Positions 1 to 8,900 of a stretch of DNA of 15,884 bases are shown here, in pieces. Under the pieces are notes generated by a model. The model made no database searches and was not told the origin of the DNA. It was given only the letters and a program-made list of their open reading frames with translations. Source of the stretch: Cytophagaceae bacterium (GTDB lineage: Bacteria; Bacteroidota; Bacteroidia; Cytophagales; Flexibacteraceae); contig CANHWS010000045.1 in the NCBI GenBank assembly GCA_947464365.1, positions 1 to 15,884 on the forward strand, read 5' to 3'. Numbering within the stretch: the first letter of the stretch is position 1; each line of letters begins with the position of its first letter. Position numbers and translations under genes: made by a program.

Positions 1-630
1 ACTGGTTCTATCTTCGACACCTCGGCTGCTGACGCAAAGATGTTTAGCATCGACAATAACGGCAACATGTTCCGTATCTAGCATTTGTTTTAGCTCCTGA
101 GCGATCTGGACTGTTAGACGTTCCTGGACTTGCGGACGTTTGGCATAATACTGAACGATGCGGTTGATCTTGCTTAGGCCAATCACCTTACCTGTGCTGA
201 TGTAGGCCACGTGAGCATTACCGATGATGGGCACGAAATGGTGCTCACAGTTGCTGAACAATGTGATGTCCTTTTCAACCAGCATCTGGTCGTAGTGGTA
301 TTTGTTGTCAAATAGGGCAGCCTTAGGCTTATTGGCAGGGTTGAGACCACTGAAAATTTCTTGCACATACATTTTGGCCACACGCTGTGGAGTGCCCTTA
401 AGACTATCGTCTGTCAGGTCTAGCCCCAAAGTGTCCATAATGTGCCGGAAGTGGTGTGCTATTGTGGCAATCTTATCCTCGTCTGACATTTCAAATGCGT
501 CGGCACGAAGGGGAGTTTCAACCAGACTTGTCGTCAGGTGATCATCCCCAATCTCTTCAAGGCTCAGTCCGCTGAGGTCTGATACATCCTTAATGGATGG
601 GATATTCAACAAAGTTCCGTTCGGTTTCAT
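1..630 (-). CDS. folE: GTP cyclohydrolase I (FolE), C-terminus cut by window edge
   Basis: FolE opens the ring of GTP and rearranges it to 7,8-dihydroneopterin triphosphate, the entry step to folate, queuosine and tetrahydrobiopterin pathways; it is a cytosolic zinc enzyme. Translating the minus strand from ATG at 630 gives 210 uninterrupted codons to the left edge. Zinc ligands are visible: Cys128 and His131 in SNCEHHFVPI and Cys199 in HLCVSSRGV; their spacings (3 and 71) equal those of E. coli Cys110, His113, Cys181. The family block RIVQYYAKRPQVQERL is at 157-172. Only about 20 C-terminal residues should be missing. The ATG at 630 is the most upstream possible start in this frame, because a TGA lies five codons before it; it overlaps the upstream PTPS gene by 41 bases, which implies one transcript and perhaps coupled translation. 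A later start is possible, since residues 1-25 are not conserved. Family assignment is very sure; the start is less so. Confidence 0.95.
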   Translation of the reverse strand, partial: MKPNGTLLNIPSIKDVSDLSGLSLEEIGDDHLTTSLVETPLRADAFEMSDEDKIATIAHHFRHIMDTLGLDLTDDSLKGTPQRVAKMYVQEIFSGLNPANKPKAALFDNKYHYDQMLVEKDITLFSNCEHHFVPIIGNAHVAYISTGKVIGLSKINRIVQYYAKRPQVQERLTVQIAQELKQMLDTEHVAVIVDAKHLCVSSRGVEDRTS

Positions 631-1000
631 AGAGTGTGATTTTCAGGTCCTTGTCCTGAGCAATATGTGGCCGCAAGCGTTCATAGATCACGTAGGCAAT
701 ATGCTCGGCAGTAGGATTTAGCGACTTAAACTCCTCAACTTCAAGATTGAGGTTGTGGTGGTCAAATGGTTCGGTGACGTAGGTCTTGATCAGGTCACTC
801 AAGATCTTGGTGTCGATTACATAGCCAGTTATTGGGTCAACTTCGCCCACGACACATACCGTAAGGTCATAATTGTGACCGTGGTAGTGAGGGTTGTTGC
901 ACTTGCCAAACAAGCGCTGGTTGGTCTCAGCATCTAAATTTGGATTGTGCAGACGATGAGCAGCGTTAAAATGCTCCCTTCGGTAAACGGCTACTTTCAT
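590..1000 (-). CDS. 6-pyruvoyl-tetrahydropterin synthase / QueD family protein (C-X5-HGH type)
   Basis: This 136-residue protein belongs to the PTPS/QueD fold family, which acts on dihydroneopterin triphosphate, the product of the folE gene directly downstream. Counting from ATG 1000, zinc histidines are His15 (in HFNAAHRL) and His40 and His42 in HYHGHNY; the catalytic Cys34 lies in GKCNN. Further family marks are the FDHHNLN block, the NPTAEH block and the C-terminal ETERNFVEY with its substrate-binding glutamate. ATG at 1000 was chosen because family members begin MKVAVYRREHF; an in-frame GTG at 1015 would only add five residues. The cysteine is separated from HGH by five residues, as in mammalian 6-pyruvoyl-tetrahydropterin synthase, whereas classic QueD has three. 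So the product could be 6-pyruvoyl-tetrahydropterin (biopterin branch) rather than 6-carboxytetrahydropterin (queuosine branch). No sepiapterin reductase or queC/queE is seen here to settle it. It is first in the minus-strand pair with folE. Confidence 0.93.
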   Translation of the reverse strand: MKVAVYRREHFNAAHRLHNPNLDAETNQRLFGKCNNPHYHGHNYDLTVCVVGEVDPITGYVIDTKILSDLIKTYVTEPFDHHNLNLEVEEFKSLNPTAEHIAYVIYERLRPHIAQDKDLKITLYETERNFVEYPIH

Positions 1001-1368
1001 AGTGGTTGGTTGCACTTGTATCCACCGCCAAAGGCAATGGCACAGGCTTGATTACTTGGACAATGTAGGGTACTTATCGGTAAAAACAGTACTGGATATT
1101 GACGATTTACGATCCAGCGAAGCTTGCTTGTCCGCCACTCTGGTCAAATATTGGGCCAGTTGGCTAGGGAGCTTTCGATCGCTGATTGGCTTGGCAGTTT
1201 GTCAAGAACCAATACTGGATCGCCGCACCAACTACAACTATAACACCCCATTTGTCTAGATTGTTTAACAATGGATGGTGTATCATTAAACATTTTTGTA
1301 GAAAGGGTTCTGTTCAGGTATCGTTTTGTTGAAGTCTACCATAACGTTGGTTTCAGTACTTGGTCAAT

Positions 1369-1420
1369 ATGCTGCCAATATGGCTGCCATGCCTAACTTG
1401 ATCACCCGTTTTGGCAGCAT
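1369..1420. repeat. perfect 10-base inverted repeat, 32-base loop
   Basis: ATGCTGCCAA at 1369-1378 is repeated as its exact reverse complement TTGGCAGCAT at 1411-1420. A second copy-like segment, GGCTGCCAT at 1382-1390, lies in the loop and could compete for the same right arm, so two alternative hairpins are possible. There is no T-run on either side, so it does not look like an intrinsic terminator. It lies 250 bases upstream of mdh and 369 bases upstream of the PTPS start. An operator, an RNA structure in a long leader, or chance are all possible. Confidence 0.45.
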
Positions 1421-1557
1421 GGCTAAGGGTGTCCGGATCTGACCTTTGGCATGACCTAAAGACAGAATGCTGGACTCTAGGATTGAGTCTGCCACAATTC
1501 AGACAAAAATAACGACAATCCACATCAATTTCCGTATCGTTAATAGCTGTGCCTGCT

Positions 1558-1565
1558 TATTTTTG
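1558..1565 (+). promoter_or_regulatory. candidate -7 promoter element upstream of mdh
   Basis: TATTTTTG matches the Bacteroidota -7 consensus TAnnTTTG exactly and lies 104 bases upstream of the mdh ATG on the same strand. No TTTG is present at the usual -33 spacing, and the motif is expected a few times by chance in a window of this size, so this is only a candidate. Confidence 0.25.
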
Positions 1566-1669
1566 CCCGCCCTAGCATCAAGGCATCATTGGCACGTTGA
1601 CGTCTGGTTACTGCCCAAGTGCTAGCTCGGCAAATCACCCTATTCTTATTTCATTCAACTAAAGATACC

Positions 1670-2608
1670 ATGAAAGTAACTGTTGTAGGCGCCGGTAACG
1701 TAGGTGCTACCTGTGCTGATGTACTAGCCTATAAGGAGATCGCTAACGAGATCGTCCTTGTCGATATCAAAGACGGTGTGGCCCAAGGCAAAGCCCTTGA
1801 CATCTGGCAGAAAGCAGCCATCGACTTGTATGACACCCGCACCGTGGGCTCGACCAGCGACTACGAAAAGACAGCCAACTCCGATATCGTAGTCATCACT
1901 AGTGGTGTGCCACGCAAAGGCGACATGACCCGCGATGACTTGATTAGTATCAATGCTGGTATCGTGTCAGACGTGACCGAAAAAGTCATCAAACACTCTC
2001 CAGATGCTATCATCATCGTGGTGTCCAACCCATTGGACGTCATGACTTATGCCGCCCACCTCAAGAGCAAACTACCTCGCACCCGTGTGATGGGTATGGC
2101 AGGTATACTTGACACGGCACGTTACCGTGCCTTCCTGGCAGAAGAACTCAACGTATCCCCTAAGGACATCCAGGCTATGCTATTGGGTGGACATGGTGAC
2201 ACGATGGTACCACTACCTCGTTATACCACAGTTGGCGGTATTCCTGTTACCGAGCTGATTGACAAAGACAAACTAGATGCGATCGTCAACCGCACCATTA
2301 ATGGTGGTGGCGAGCTTGTTAAACTGATGGGTACCTCTGCATGGTATGCACCAGGATCAGCAGCTGCCCAGATGGTTGAGGCCATTGTCCGTGACCAACG
2401 CCGTGTATTCCCTGTCTGCATCAAGCTAGAAGGTGAGTACGGCATCAACGACTGCTACTTAGGGGTGCCAGTTATTTTGGGCAAAAATGGTGTCGAGCGC
2501 ATCATCGAACTGCAACTCAATGACGATGAGAAAGCCTTGCTCAAAGTCAGTGCTGAGCGCGTCTCTGCTGTGATGGCTGCCCTTGACAAAATCAATGAGG
2601 CCAAATAA
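1670..2608 (+). CDS. mdh: malate dehydrogenase, LDH-like NAD-dependent type
   Basis: Malate dehydrogenase interconverts malate and oxaloacetate with NAD in the TCA cycle, in the cytosol. The 312-residue product has the N-terminal Rossmann glycine motif GAGNVGA at 7-13 and Asp32 in VLVDIKDG, which selects NAD over NADP. Arg82 and Arg88 in GVPRKGDMTRDD bind substrate; Arg at position 82 is the residue that marks malate rather than lactate dehydrogenases. Asn120 lies in VSNPLD, and the catalytic pair Asp148 (ILDTARYR, with Arg151) and His175 (GGHGD) is intact. Length and motifs fit the LDH-like, usually tetrameric group found in Bacteroidota and Chlorobi. ATG at 1670 gives the canonical N-terminus MKVTVVGAGN; the frame is open to 1619 but the added residues are unlike the family. 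No Shine-Dalgarno is visible. It appears to be a single-gene unit: a long spacer lies upstream and a strong hairpin terminator follows 36 bases after the stop. Confidence 0.97.
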   Translation: MKVTVVGAGNVGATCADVLAYKEIANEIVLVDIKDGVAQGKALDIWQKAAIDLYDTRTVGSTSDYEKTANSDIVVITSGVPRKGDMTRDDLISINAGIVSDVTEKVIKHSPDAIIIVVSNPLDVMTYAAHLKSKLPRTRVMGMAGILDTARYRAFLAEELNVSPKDIQAMLLGGHGDTMVPLPRYTTVGGIPVTELIDKDKLDAIVNRTINGGGELVKLMGTSAWYAPGSAAAQMVEAIVRDQRRVFPVCIKLEGEYGINDCYLGVPVILGKNGVERIIELQLNDDEKALLKVSAERVSAVMAALDKINEAK

Positions 2609-2644
2609 TCTGGCAGAGCCGATCGTTCTAGATATCGTATAGTG

Positions 2645-2684
2645 AGGGGCACTGCTTGTTTGACAAGTGGTGCCCCTTAGTTTT
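2645..2684 (+). terminator. Rho-independent terminator of mdh
   Basis: A 15-base-pair stem (2645-2659 with 2663-2677, two G-U pairs in the middle) closes a TTG loop and is followed by TAGTTTT. The outer arm AGGGGCAC/GTGCCCCT is GC-rich. It lies 36 bases after the mdh stop. Its right arm covers the GTG at 2667 that opens the next reading frame, which argues that the next gene begins further downstream. Confidence 0.85.
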
Positions 2685-2685
2685 G
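2678..2685 (+). promoter_or_regulatory. candidate -7 promoter element for the WG-repeat gene
   Basis: TAGTTTTG fits the -7 consensus TAnnTTTG and overlaps the T-tract of the mdh terminator. A start of transcription near 2690 would leave a leader of some 55-80 bases before the proposed GTG or TTG starts. A TTTG sits at 2659-2662, but the 15-base gap is shorter than the usual spacing. The T-tract itself raises the chance of a spurious match. Confidence 0.25.
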
Positions 2686-2768
2686 CACAGCTTGCACCCA
2701 CACAATTGACCATCAATCACCAAAAAAATCCTGCCTTAGAATCTGTGCTCCGGTTTAGCCTAGGGTGC

Positions 2769-5700
2769 TTGAAGTTCCCTATACTTAGGAGAGGCACTTG
2801 CTGGCTATTTTTTCTGGTTATGTTGGGCTTTGGGATACCTGCACTGGCCCAGCCACTAGAGCCATTCCTGAAGGCCCTCCAGAAGGGAGATAGTGCAAAG
2901 GCTGCAAGTTTGGTCCAGAAGGCTGGGACCAAGACCTATAGTAGGGACAGTCTCAAAGAGCCAGCTTTGTTCTATGACAAGTGGCTATTGCAGCAAGCGA
3001 AATGGGGTACCAAGGCTGGTAGGCCTGTTTGGGATAGTCAAGCAGAAGAAAAAGCTATTGAGGCAATCGATCGAGCCCTGATCTTTTGGCCTGTGCTTAG
3101 CCCAAAACAAAAAGCGCAATACCGCAAATGGCGATCTGACTCAACTTATTTGGTTGAACGCAAAGGCATAGTGGACCAAGACTATGTTGGTGCCATGCTA
3201 GGAGCTAAATATATTGCGCTTCATCAAGTAGAGTACTACCTCGATCAACGGCCCAATACAAAGTTTAAGCAACAATTGCTTGAGGCAAGGGATAGTCTTG
3301 CATTTTTGGATCTACGTAATTCTGGCTTCAGAGGTTACCTAAGGGAATACGAATCCTATCTGACTAAATACCCAAGTTCAAAGTGGACCAAATCAGTACA
3401 GAGGCTGGCCCAGAAAAGTATAGCTATGGACCTCCTTAAAGCACAATATAGAGGCATTATAGATGAAGCACTTGGTGAAAGTGCAGGATCGATCGAGGCA
3501 AAACGAATCCCAAAAATCATCCGAGATAAGCTTCCAGAATCACTATTAGATTCAATTAGGTTGCGAAGGATTCAGCTATGCTACCCCTTTAATTATCGGA
3601 ATTTAGTTTCACTAGTATATTATACTAAGGAGGTTAGAGCCCTAATTGCTCGAAATACTTTCTTGGCCATTTGGGCATACGAAGCAATGGCTAATGCTCA
3701 ATTTGGGGAAGGGCTCATGGTGCCCAACGAGAACTTTGGTAGAAACGCAATCCTCGATCATACAAATGACGAAATATACCGTACCTGCCTCCCCATCCCG
3801 ACAGGTCAGAGCAAATGGCAATGGCAGCATGTTAAGGGGCAGTACCTCCCAATATTTGACTCAGTACCTACCCAAGCACTCAAACAAAAATGGCCAGGCC
3901 TTATTGCCGGATATAGGTCTGGCAAACTCCATTATCGCTTCACGGTGGGGGACACTAGCCTTCATGCCATTGACTCCTTATCCTATGTTGGTCTTGGGTG
4001 GTACCAACTCTGGAAGGAAGGAAAAGCAGCACTTAGGTGGGTAGGCAACTTTTATCAGATTGAGGGTGATATCACAAAGGCAAAGCTCTTGAGCAACCAG
4101 GTTGTGCTTGTGAGGTATAGCAATCAGACGAGCAGAATTTTTTCGGTCCTCGGGCTTGAGCTTTCTGATTATTTGAAGATTGACGATGCGGAAATATTGA
4201 ACCCAGAAGGCAAAGGTGATGATGAAATCTTGGTCCTAGCCAATCGTTCTAAGTTCCGACCAGTCATTCTCAGTGATACCTATGATCCTGTGTTATGGTG
4301 GCGAAGCAGTGAGGATGCTCCTAATTTTATCTTTGATGACGTAAGGCTAATCACAAATGAGATTGATCGTCAAAGCAACTTTTTGGTCACCAAGGGCGAA
4401 GAACAAGGTGTCTGGGGTGGTGATAGGTACCTCATCCCTCTAGGACGTTATAGGATCACCCAAGGAAATAAAGGCTGGTTTTTGACCTCAAATATTGAGG
4501 CCGAATACCGTATCCTATGGTTTGAAAATAAGCGTTTTGTTGCTGATAAAATGTTGCCCACGACCCTTGCCATTGCTTTCCGCAAAAATGGCAAATGGGG
4601 GTTATTGAGCTATGAGGCTCGTGTGCTTCAGTCCCCAGTCTATGACACGGTTCAGGTGCTAGGTAGCTCCGTGTTTTTACTTACACAGGGGCGCAGCAAG
4701 GTCTTATCTTTTGGTCAAGACGGTTTGATGGATGTAAGTCGTTTCCTCAAAGTGGAGCCCTTGTTTCCGCTCAAACCATTGCCTAAACGCAACCAACATG
4801 CGCCAGACCCAGCTCCATTTCTGGCCAAGACGGATTCGACTGGCACCAAAAGGATTTACAATATAAAGAACAGATTGATGTGGGCAGAACCTGTGTTATC
4901 GGTTGATCGGCCAACAGATGACTTGCTGATTATCAGGAAGCAAGTTATCCGATATGATACCACCTTTCCCACGCCTGCTCAGAACCGAAAGTCCAAAGGA
5001 AAAAGGAAAAAGCCTGCGATGCTTCCTTTAATTACACAAAGCATAGCCGAAAAGGTAGGTCTCGTGGATACTGCTGGCAAGGTGATTTTACCCTTCGTGT
5101 ATGATGGTATTACCCTTTCGGATCTGGCGAATCAGGAAGGAGATTTGACCCTCAACCTTCTGGCCAACCAGCGTTTTGGCCTGGCTAGCCTTTGGCATAG
5201 GCCCACAGAACAGGGTCGTAGAGTTGTCGAAATCAAAAGCCTAATTGAGCCGACTTCAGATCGGTCATTTAGGTGGCTTTCGTTTGGAGGGAAACAACAG
5301 TTTTCTGGTTTCGGGACAGAGCGGAACGGACTTTTGGGCGTGCTCAACAATGTTGGTCAAGAAATCATACCAAACGAGTTTGAAGAAATTGTGTCAGTAT
5401 CTTATGATACATGGATGGTCAGAAGGGCAGATAGTACCTTTTGGAATGTCTATCGCTTTCAATCTCAGGATGCGATAAGCCTAAATCCACTGCAACCGCT
5501 TCGAAAGATAAAGTCTGTGGCACACCTAGGCCTGAACGAACCTGAGTTCGCACCTTATGCACTTTCGGTGGCCACCTCAGAGGATAGCATACTGGTTTGG
5601 GTGCAATTCTCAGGATTTGATGCCTATCATTATAAACTAAAGGCCACTAACTACAGATTGTTAAAGCATGGGCGGCTAGATTATCTTGTTTTATGGGATG

Positions 5701-5816
5701 GTCAAGTCGGACAACGCAAGGTCTATGTCATGATACTAGATTATTTGCGTCTTAATCAAGTGCCAGTTCCCATCTCAGAGGCTATGCTGAATCGACTGCT
5801 GCAAGAGGAAGATTGA
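2769..5816 (+). CDS. large secreted WG-repeat protein, function unknown
   Basis: About 1015 residues. Counting from TTG 2769, residues 1-28 form a signal peptide: basic MKFPILRRG, a hydrophobic core, then ALAQ. Residues about 30-330 are helical and charged and include a TPR-like stretch (EYESYLTKYPSSKW). The C-terminal two thirds look beta-rich. WG-type repeats are seen near 608 (NGKWGLL, followed by SPVYDTV), 760 (VGLVDTAGKVILPFVYDGI) and 852 (NGLLGVLNNVGQEIIPNEF); a weaker one may lie near 545 (EEQGVWGGDRYLIPLGRY). A basic linker NRKSKGKRKK sits near 740. WG repeats are common in secreted or surface proteins of Bacteroidota; no enzyme motif is visible. The frame is open from GTG 2667, but that codon is inside the mdh terminator and its added residues precede the signal peptide; GTG 2745 is an equally possible start. 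It lies 137 bases upstream of the RND pump gene on the same strand; a functional link is unproven. Confidence 0.85.
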   Translation: MKFPILRRGTCWLFFLVMLGFGIPALAQPLEPFLKALQKGDSAKAASLVQKAGTKTYSRDSLKEPALFYDKWLLQQAKWGTKAGRPVWDSQAEEKAIEAIDRALIFWPVLSPKQKAQYRKWRSDSTYLVERKGIVDQDYVGAMLGAKYIALHQVEYYLDQRPNTKFKQQLLEARDSLAFLDLRNSGFRGYLREYESYLTKYPSSKWTKSVQRLAQKSIAMDLLKAQYRGIIDEALGESAGSIEAKRIPKIIRDKLPESLLDSIRLRRIQLCYPFNYRNLVSLVYYTKEVRALIARNTFLAIWAYEAMANAQFGEGLMVPNENFGRNAILDHTNDEIYRTCLPIPTGQSKWQWQHVKGQYLPIFDSVPTQALKQKWPGLIAGYRSGKLHYRFTVGDTSLHAIDSLSYVGLGWYQLWKEGKAALRWVGNFYQIEGDITKAKLLSNQVVLVRYSNQTSRIFSVLGLELSDYLKIDDAEILNPEGKGDDEILVLANRSKFRPVILSDTYDPVLWWRSSEDAPNFIFDDVRLITNEIDRQSNFLVTKGEEQGVWGGDRYLIPLGRYRITQGNKGWFLTSNIEAEYRILWFENKRFVADKMLPTTLAIAFRKNGKWGLLSYEARVLQSPVYDTVQVLGSSVFLLTQGRSKVLSFGQDGLMDVSRFLKVEPLFPLKPLPKRNQHAPDPAPFLAKTDSTGTKRIYNIKNRLMWAEPVLSVDRPTDDLLIIRKQVIRYDTTFPTPAQNRKSKGKRKKPAMLPLITQSIAEKVGLVDTAGKVILPFVYDGITLSDLANQEGDLTLNLLANQRFGLASLWHRPTEQGRRVVEIKSLIEPTSDRSFRWLSFGGKQQFSGFGTERNGLLGVLNNVGQEIIPNEFEEIVSVSYDTWMVRRADSTFWNVYRFQSQDAISLNPLQPLRKIKSVAHLGLNEPEFAPYALSVATSEDSILVWVQFSGFDAYHYKLKATNYRLLKHGRLDYLVLWDGQVGQRKVYVMILDYLRLNQVPVPISEAMLNRLLQEED

Positions 5817-5887
5817 CCTAGTCGGATAGCCAATGGAAGGTGGCTTGACCTTAGGGCAGATATGGTCCTGAAATACAACATCCTGCC

Positions 5888-5895
5888 TATATTTG
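5888..5895 (+). promoter_or_regulatory. candidate -7 promoter element for the RND-OMF pair
   Basis: TATATTTG matches TAnnTTTG exactly, in the 137-base gap before the pump gene and 58 bases before its ATG. No TTTG at the -33 position is seen. If real, the pump genes have their own transcript rather than reading through from the WG-repeat gene. Confidence 0.35.
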
Positions 5896-5953
5896 AGGTT
5901 GAAGTATTGGGCAAGCCGATTGGTTGGCTGTTTTGCCCGTTTTATCTACCACT

Positions 5954-8900
5954 ATGGCAAGTTTATCGCAAATCAGCATCCAACGGCCCGTTTTGGCGTT
6001 GGTGATGAGTCTGGTGATTATTCTTTTTGGCGGCATTGGGTATCGGTACCTCGGTGTGCGCGAATACCCTAGTGTGGACTCGCCGATCGTGACGGTCTCC
6101 ACCAACTATACGGGTGCCAATGCCGAAGTTGTAGGCACCCAAATAACAGAGGTACTGGAAGAAAGTATCAACGGTATTGCAGGTATCAAGTCGCTAAACT
6201 CCGTCAGTCGAGATGGACGCAGCACCATAACGGTTGAGTTTGACCTAAGTGTGGACCTAGAGACTGCCGCTAACGATGTGCGTGAAAGGGTAAGTAGGGC
6301 AGTGGGCCAGCTCCCCAAGGACATTGACCCACCCATCGTCCAGAAAGCTGACGCCGATGCCAACCCGATCATCTACCTAGGTGTGCGGTCCAGTAGCAAA
6401 AACTTACTCGAGACAACTGATTATGCCACTCGTGTTATCAAGGAACGGCTCCAGACCATTCCTGGTGTTGCCTCTGTGGTAATCTGGGGAGAAAAAAAGT
6501 ATAGTATGCGTCTCTGGCTAGACCCCAAAAAGCTAGCAGCCTTCGCCCTCACCCCGCTTGATGTGCTCAACGCGCTCAACCGCGAAAATGTCGAGTTACC
6601 ATCTGGTCGTGTTGAAGGCAAATCCACTGAGTTATCTGTCCGTACCATGGGGCGTATGGTCACACCTACCGAGTTCAACAACCTGATCATCCGCCAAGTT
6701 GGCGACCAAGTTGTTAAGTTGCAGGATGTAGGCTATGCCAACCTAGGTGCCGAAAACGAACGTGCCCTTTTGACGGACAATGGGGTACCTATGGTTGCGG
6801 TCGTCCTTATCCCGCAGCCAGGCACCAACCAGATCGAGATCGTAGATGAGTTCTATAATAGGCTCAAAAGCATCGAGAAGAACCTTCCAAAGGACTACCA
6901 GCTTGTCCTTGGGTTTGATCAGACCACCTTCATCCGTTCCTCACTTAATGAGGTGGCCGAGACCATCATAATCTCATTTCTGTTAGTAGTGGTCGTTATT
7001 TTTCTGTTCCTACGGGACCTCCGGACCACTTTTATCCCTGTTGTTGCCATTCCAATTAGCCTGATAGGGACCTTCTTCTTGATGTACATTTTCGGTTTCA
7101 GCATCAATGTACTGACCTTGCTCGGTATCGTGTTGGCCATCGGCTTGGTTGTCGATGATGCCATTGTTGTGCTCGAAAACATTTATGCAAAGATTGAAGC
7201 AGGTCAGCCACCTGCCCAAGCCGCCAAAGAGGGAAGCAACGAGATCTACTTTGCAGTCATCAGCACTACAGTGGTTTTGGCAGCCGTCTTCCTGCCCTTG
7301 ATCTTTCTGCAGGGTATTTCTGGACGACTATTTAAGGAGTTTGGCATCGTAGTAGCAGGATCAGTGATGATCTCGGCCTTTGTGTCCTTGACCTTAACGC
7401 CAATGCTCAGCAGCCGATTGTTGCGAGCGCGTCATGTACAGCCGTGGTTCTATCGGGTAACAGAGCCCGCCTTCGTATGGCTAAGCACAGGCTATCACAA
7501 TAGCCTCAAAACCTTTATGGCTCGCCCTTGGCAGGCTATCGTTTTGATGTTAGCCTCCTTTGGTGCAATCTATTGGCTAGGCGGCAACATTCCGTCTGAG
7601 TTGGCACCGACCGAAGACCGAAACAGTTTGCGTGTAGTTATTAGCGGACCAGAAGGATCCACATTTGACTACATGAAAGCCTACGTTACCGATATGGCTC
7701 AAATGGTGAACAGCAACGTGCCCGACTCAGTCAAAAAATCGGTCATTGCGATTACGGCACCCAACTTTGGGGCCAGCAGTAGTGTCAACAGCGGGTTTGT
7801 AAGGGTGATGCTCACAGAGGCCAATACCCGCAAAGTTTCCCAACAACAATTGGTGGACTCAATCACGCCTAAGTTGTTGCGCTACACAGGTGCTAAGGCA
7901 TTTATCGCCACTGAGCCCACCATTGCTGTAAACAATGGCATTGGGGCTCTTCCTGTCCAGATGATCTTGCAAGCGCCTACGCTAGACTCACTCAAGGCAG
8001 TTTTGCCTAAGTTCCTAAAGGATGCCCAAGCCAACCCAGCCTTCAGCTTTGTAGATGTCAACCTCAAATTCAATAAACCAGAGCTGCGCATCCGGATTGA
8101 TCGAGATAAAGCACGCAACCTTGGCGTTGCAGTTCAAGATGTGGCCCAGACCTTACAACTCTGCCTGAGCGAACAGCGTTTTGGTTACTTCATTATGCAG
8201 GGCAAACAATACCAAGTCATTGGCCAGCTAGAACGGGAAAATCGATCAACCCCACTAGATCTTGCCTCTGTCTATGTCAGGAATCAGGCTGGTAAGCTCA
8301 TTCAGCTTGACAACTTGGTGACCTTTGACGAGACCAGCACACCGCCCCAGATCTACCGATACAACCGTTTTTTTTCGGCTACTATTTCAGCACAACTAGC
8401 CAAGGGTACCAGCCTAGGCCAAGGCATGGATGCAATGACAGCCGTGGCCAAGGCCAACCTGCCCGAAAGTTTTAGCACTGAGTGGAGTGGCCAAGCACGA
8501 GACTTTAAGGATAGTAGCAGTAGCCTGTTATTTACCTTCCTGCTGGCCATCTTGCTGATCTACCTTGTGATGGCTGCTCAATTCGAGAGCTTTCTGTCAC
8601 CCTTCATCGTGATGTTTACGGTGCCATTGGCTTTGCTAGGTGCGTTGGGTGCCCTGTGGTATTACCATCAGACACTCAATATCTTTAGCCAGATTGGCAT
8701 CATTATGCTCATAGGCTTGGTGACCAAAAATGGTATCCTGATCGTTGAGTTTGCTAACCAGCAGATGCAGCAAATTAGCAGCGCAAAGGAAGCAGTAACC
8801 GCAGCAGCTTTGGCCCGTTTCCGTCCTATCCTGATGACGAGTTTATGTACCATCCTAGGCATTGCACCGATTGCATTGGCCCTTGGTGCCGGGGCCGAAA

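Larger units (their letters stand above)
1001..1669. other. long intergenic region, no confident gene
   Basis: This spacer lies between the divergent PTPS gene and mdh. I see no RNA gene, and no ORF that looks like a known protein. On the minus strand two short overlapping ORFs exist: 1164-1286 (40 codons, with a hydrophobic stretch WGVIVVVGAAIQYWFLT that could span a membrane) and 1144-1293 (49 codons, three cysteines in CYSCSWC). Because they share the same bases in different frames, at most one is real, and neither has a clear ribosome binding site. Further minus-strand frames between 1290 and 1600 are open only in pieces interrupted by stops. Two perfect matches to the Bacteroidota -7 element TAnnTTTG occur facing apart, at 1558-1565 (plus) and 1504-1511 (minus), neither with a good upstream TTTG. 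The region may hold long leaders for both flanking genes, or a decayed gene. Confidence 0.5.

Noticed and set aside
1002..1259. 85-codon plus-strand ORF upstream of mdh
   Set aside because: Starts at a GTG overlapping the region next to the PTPS start, has unusual composition and no family resemblance; the stretch reads as non-coding.
1670..2608. Possible lactate dehydrogenase instead of malate dehydrogenase
   Set aside because: The specificity position in the active-site loop is Arg (Arg82 in GVPRKGDMTR), which marks malate dehydrogenase; lactate dehydrogenases have Gln there.
3646..4044. 132-codon plus-strand ORF within the WG-repeat gene
   Set aside because: It is out of frame with the long secreted protein and has no signal of its own.
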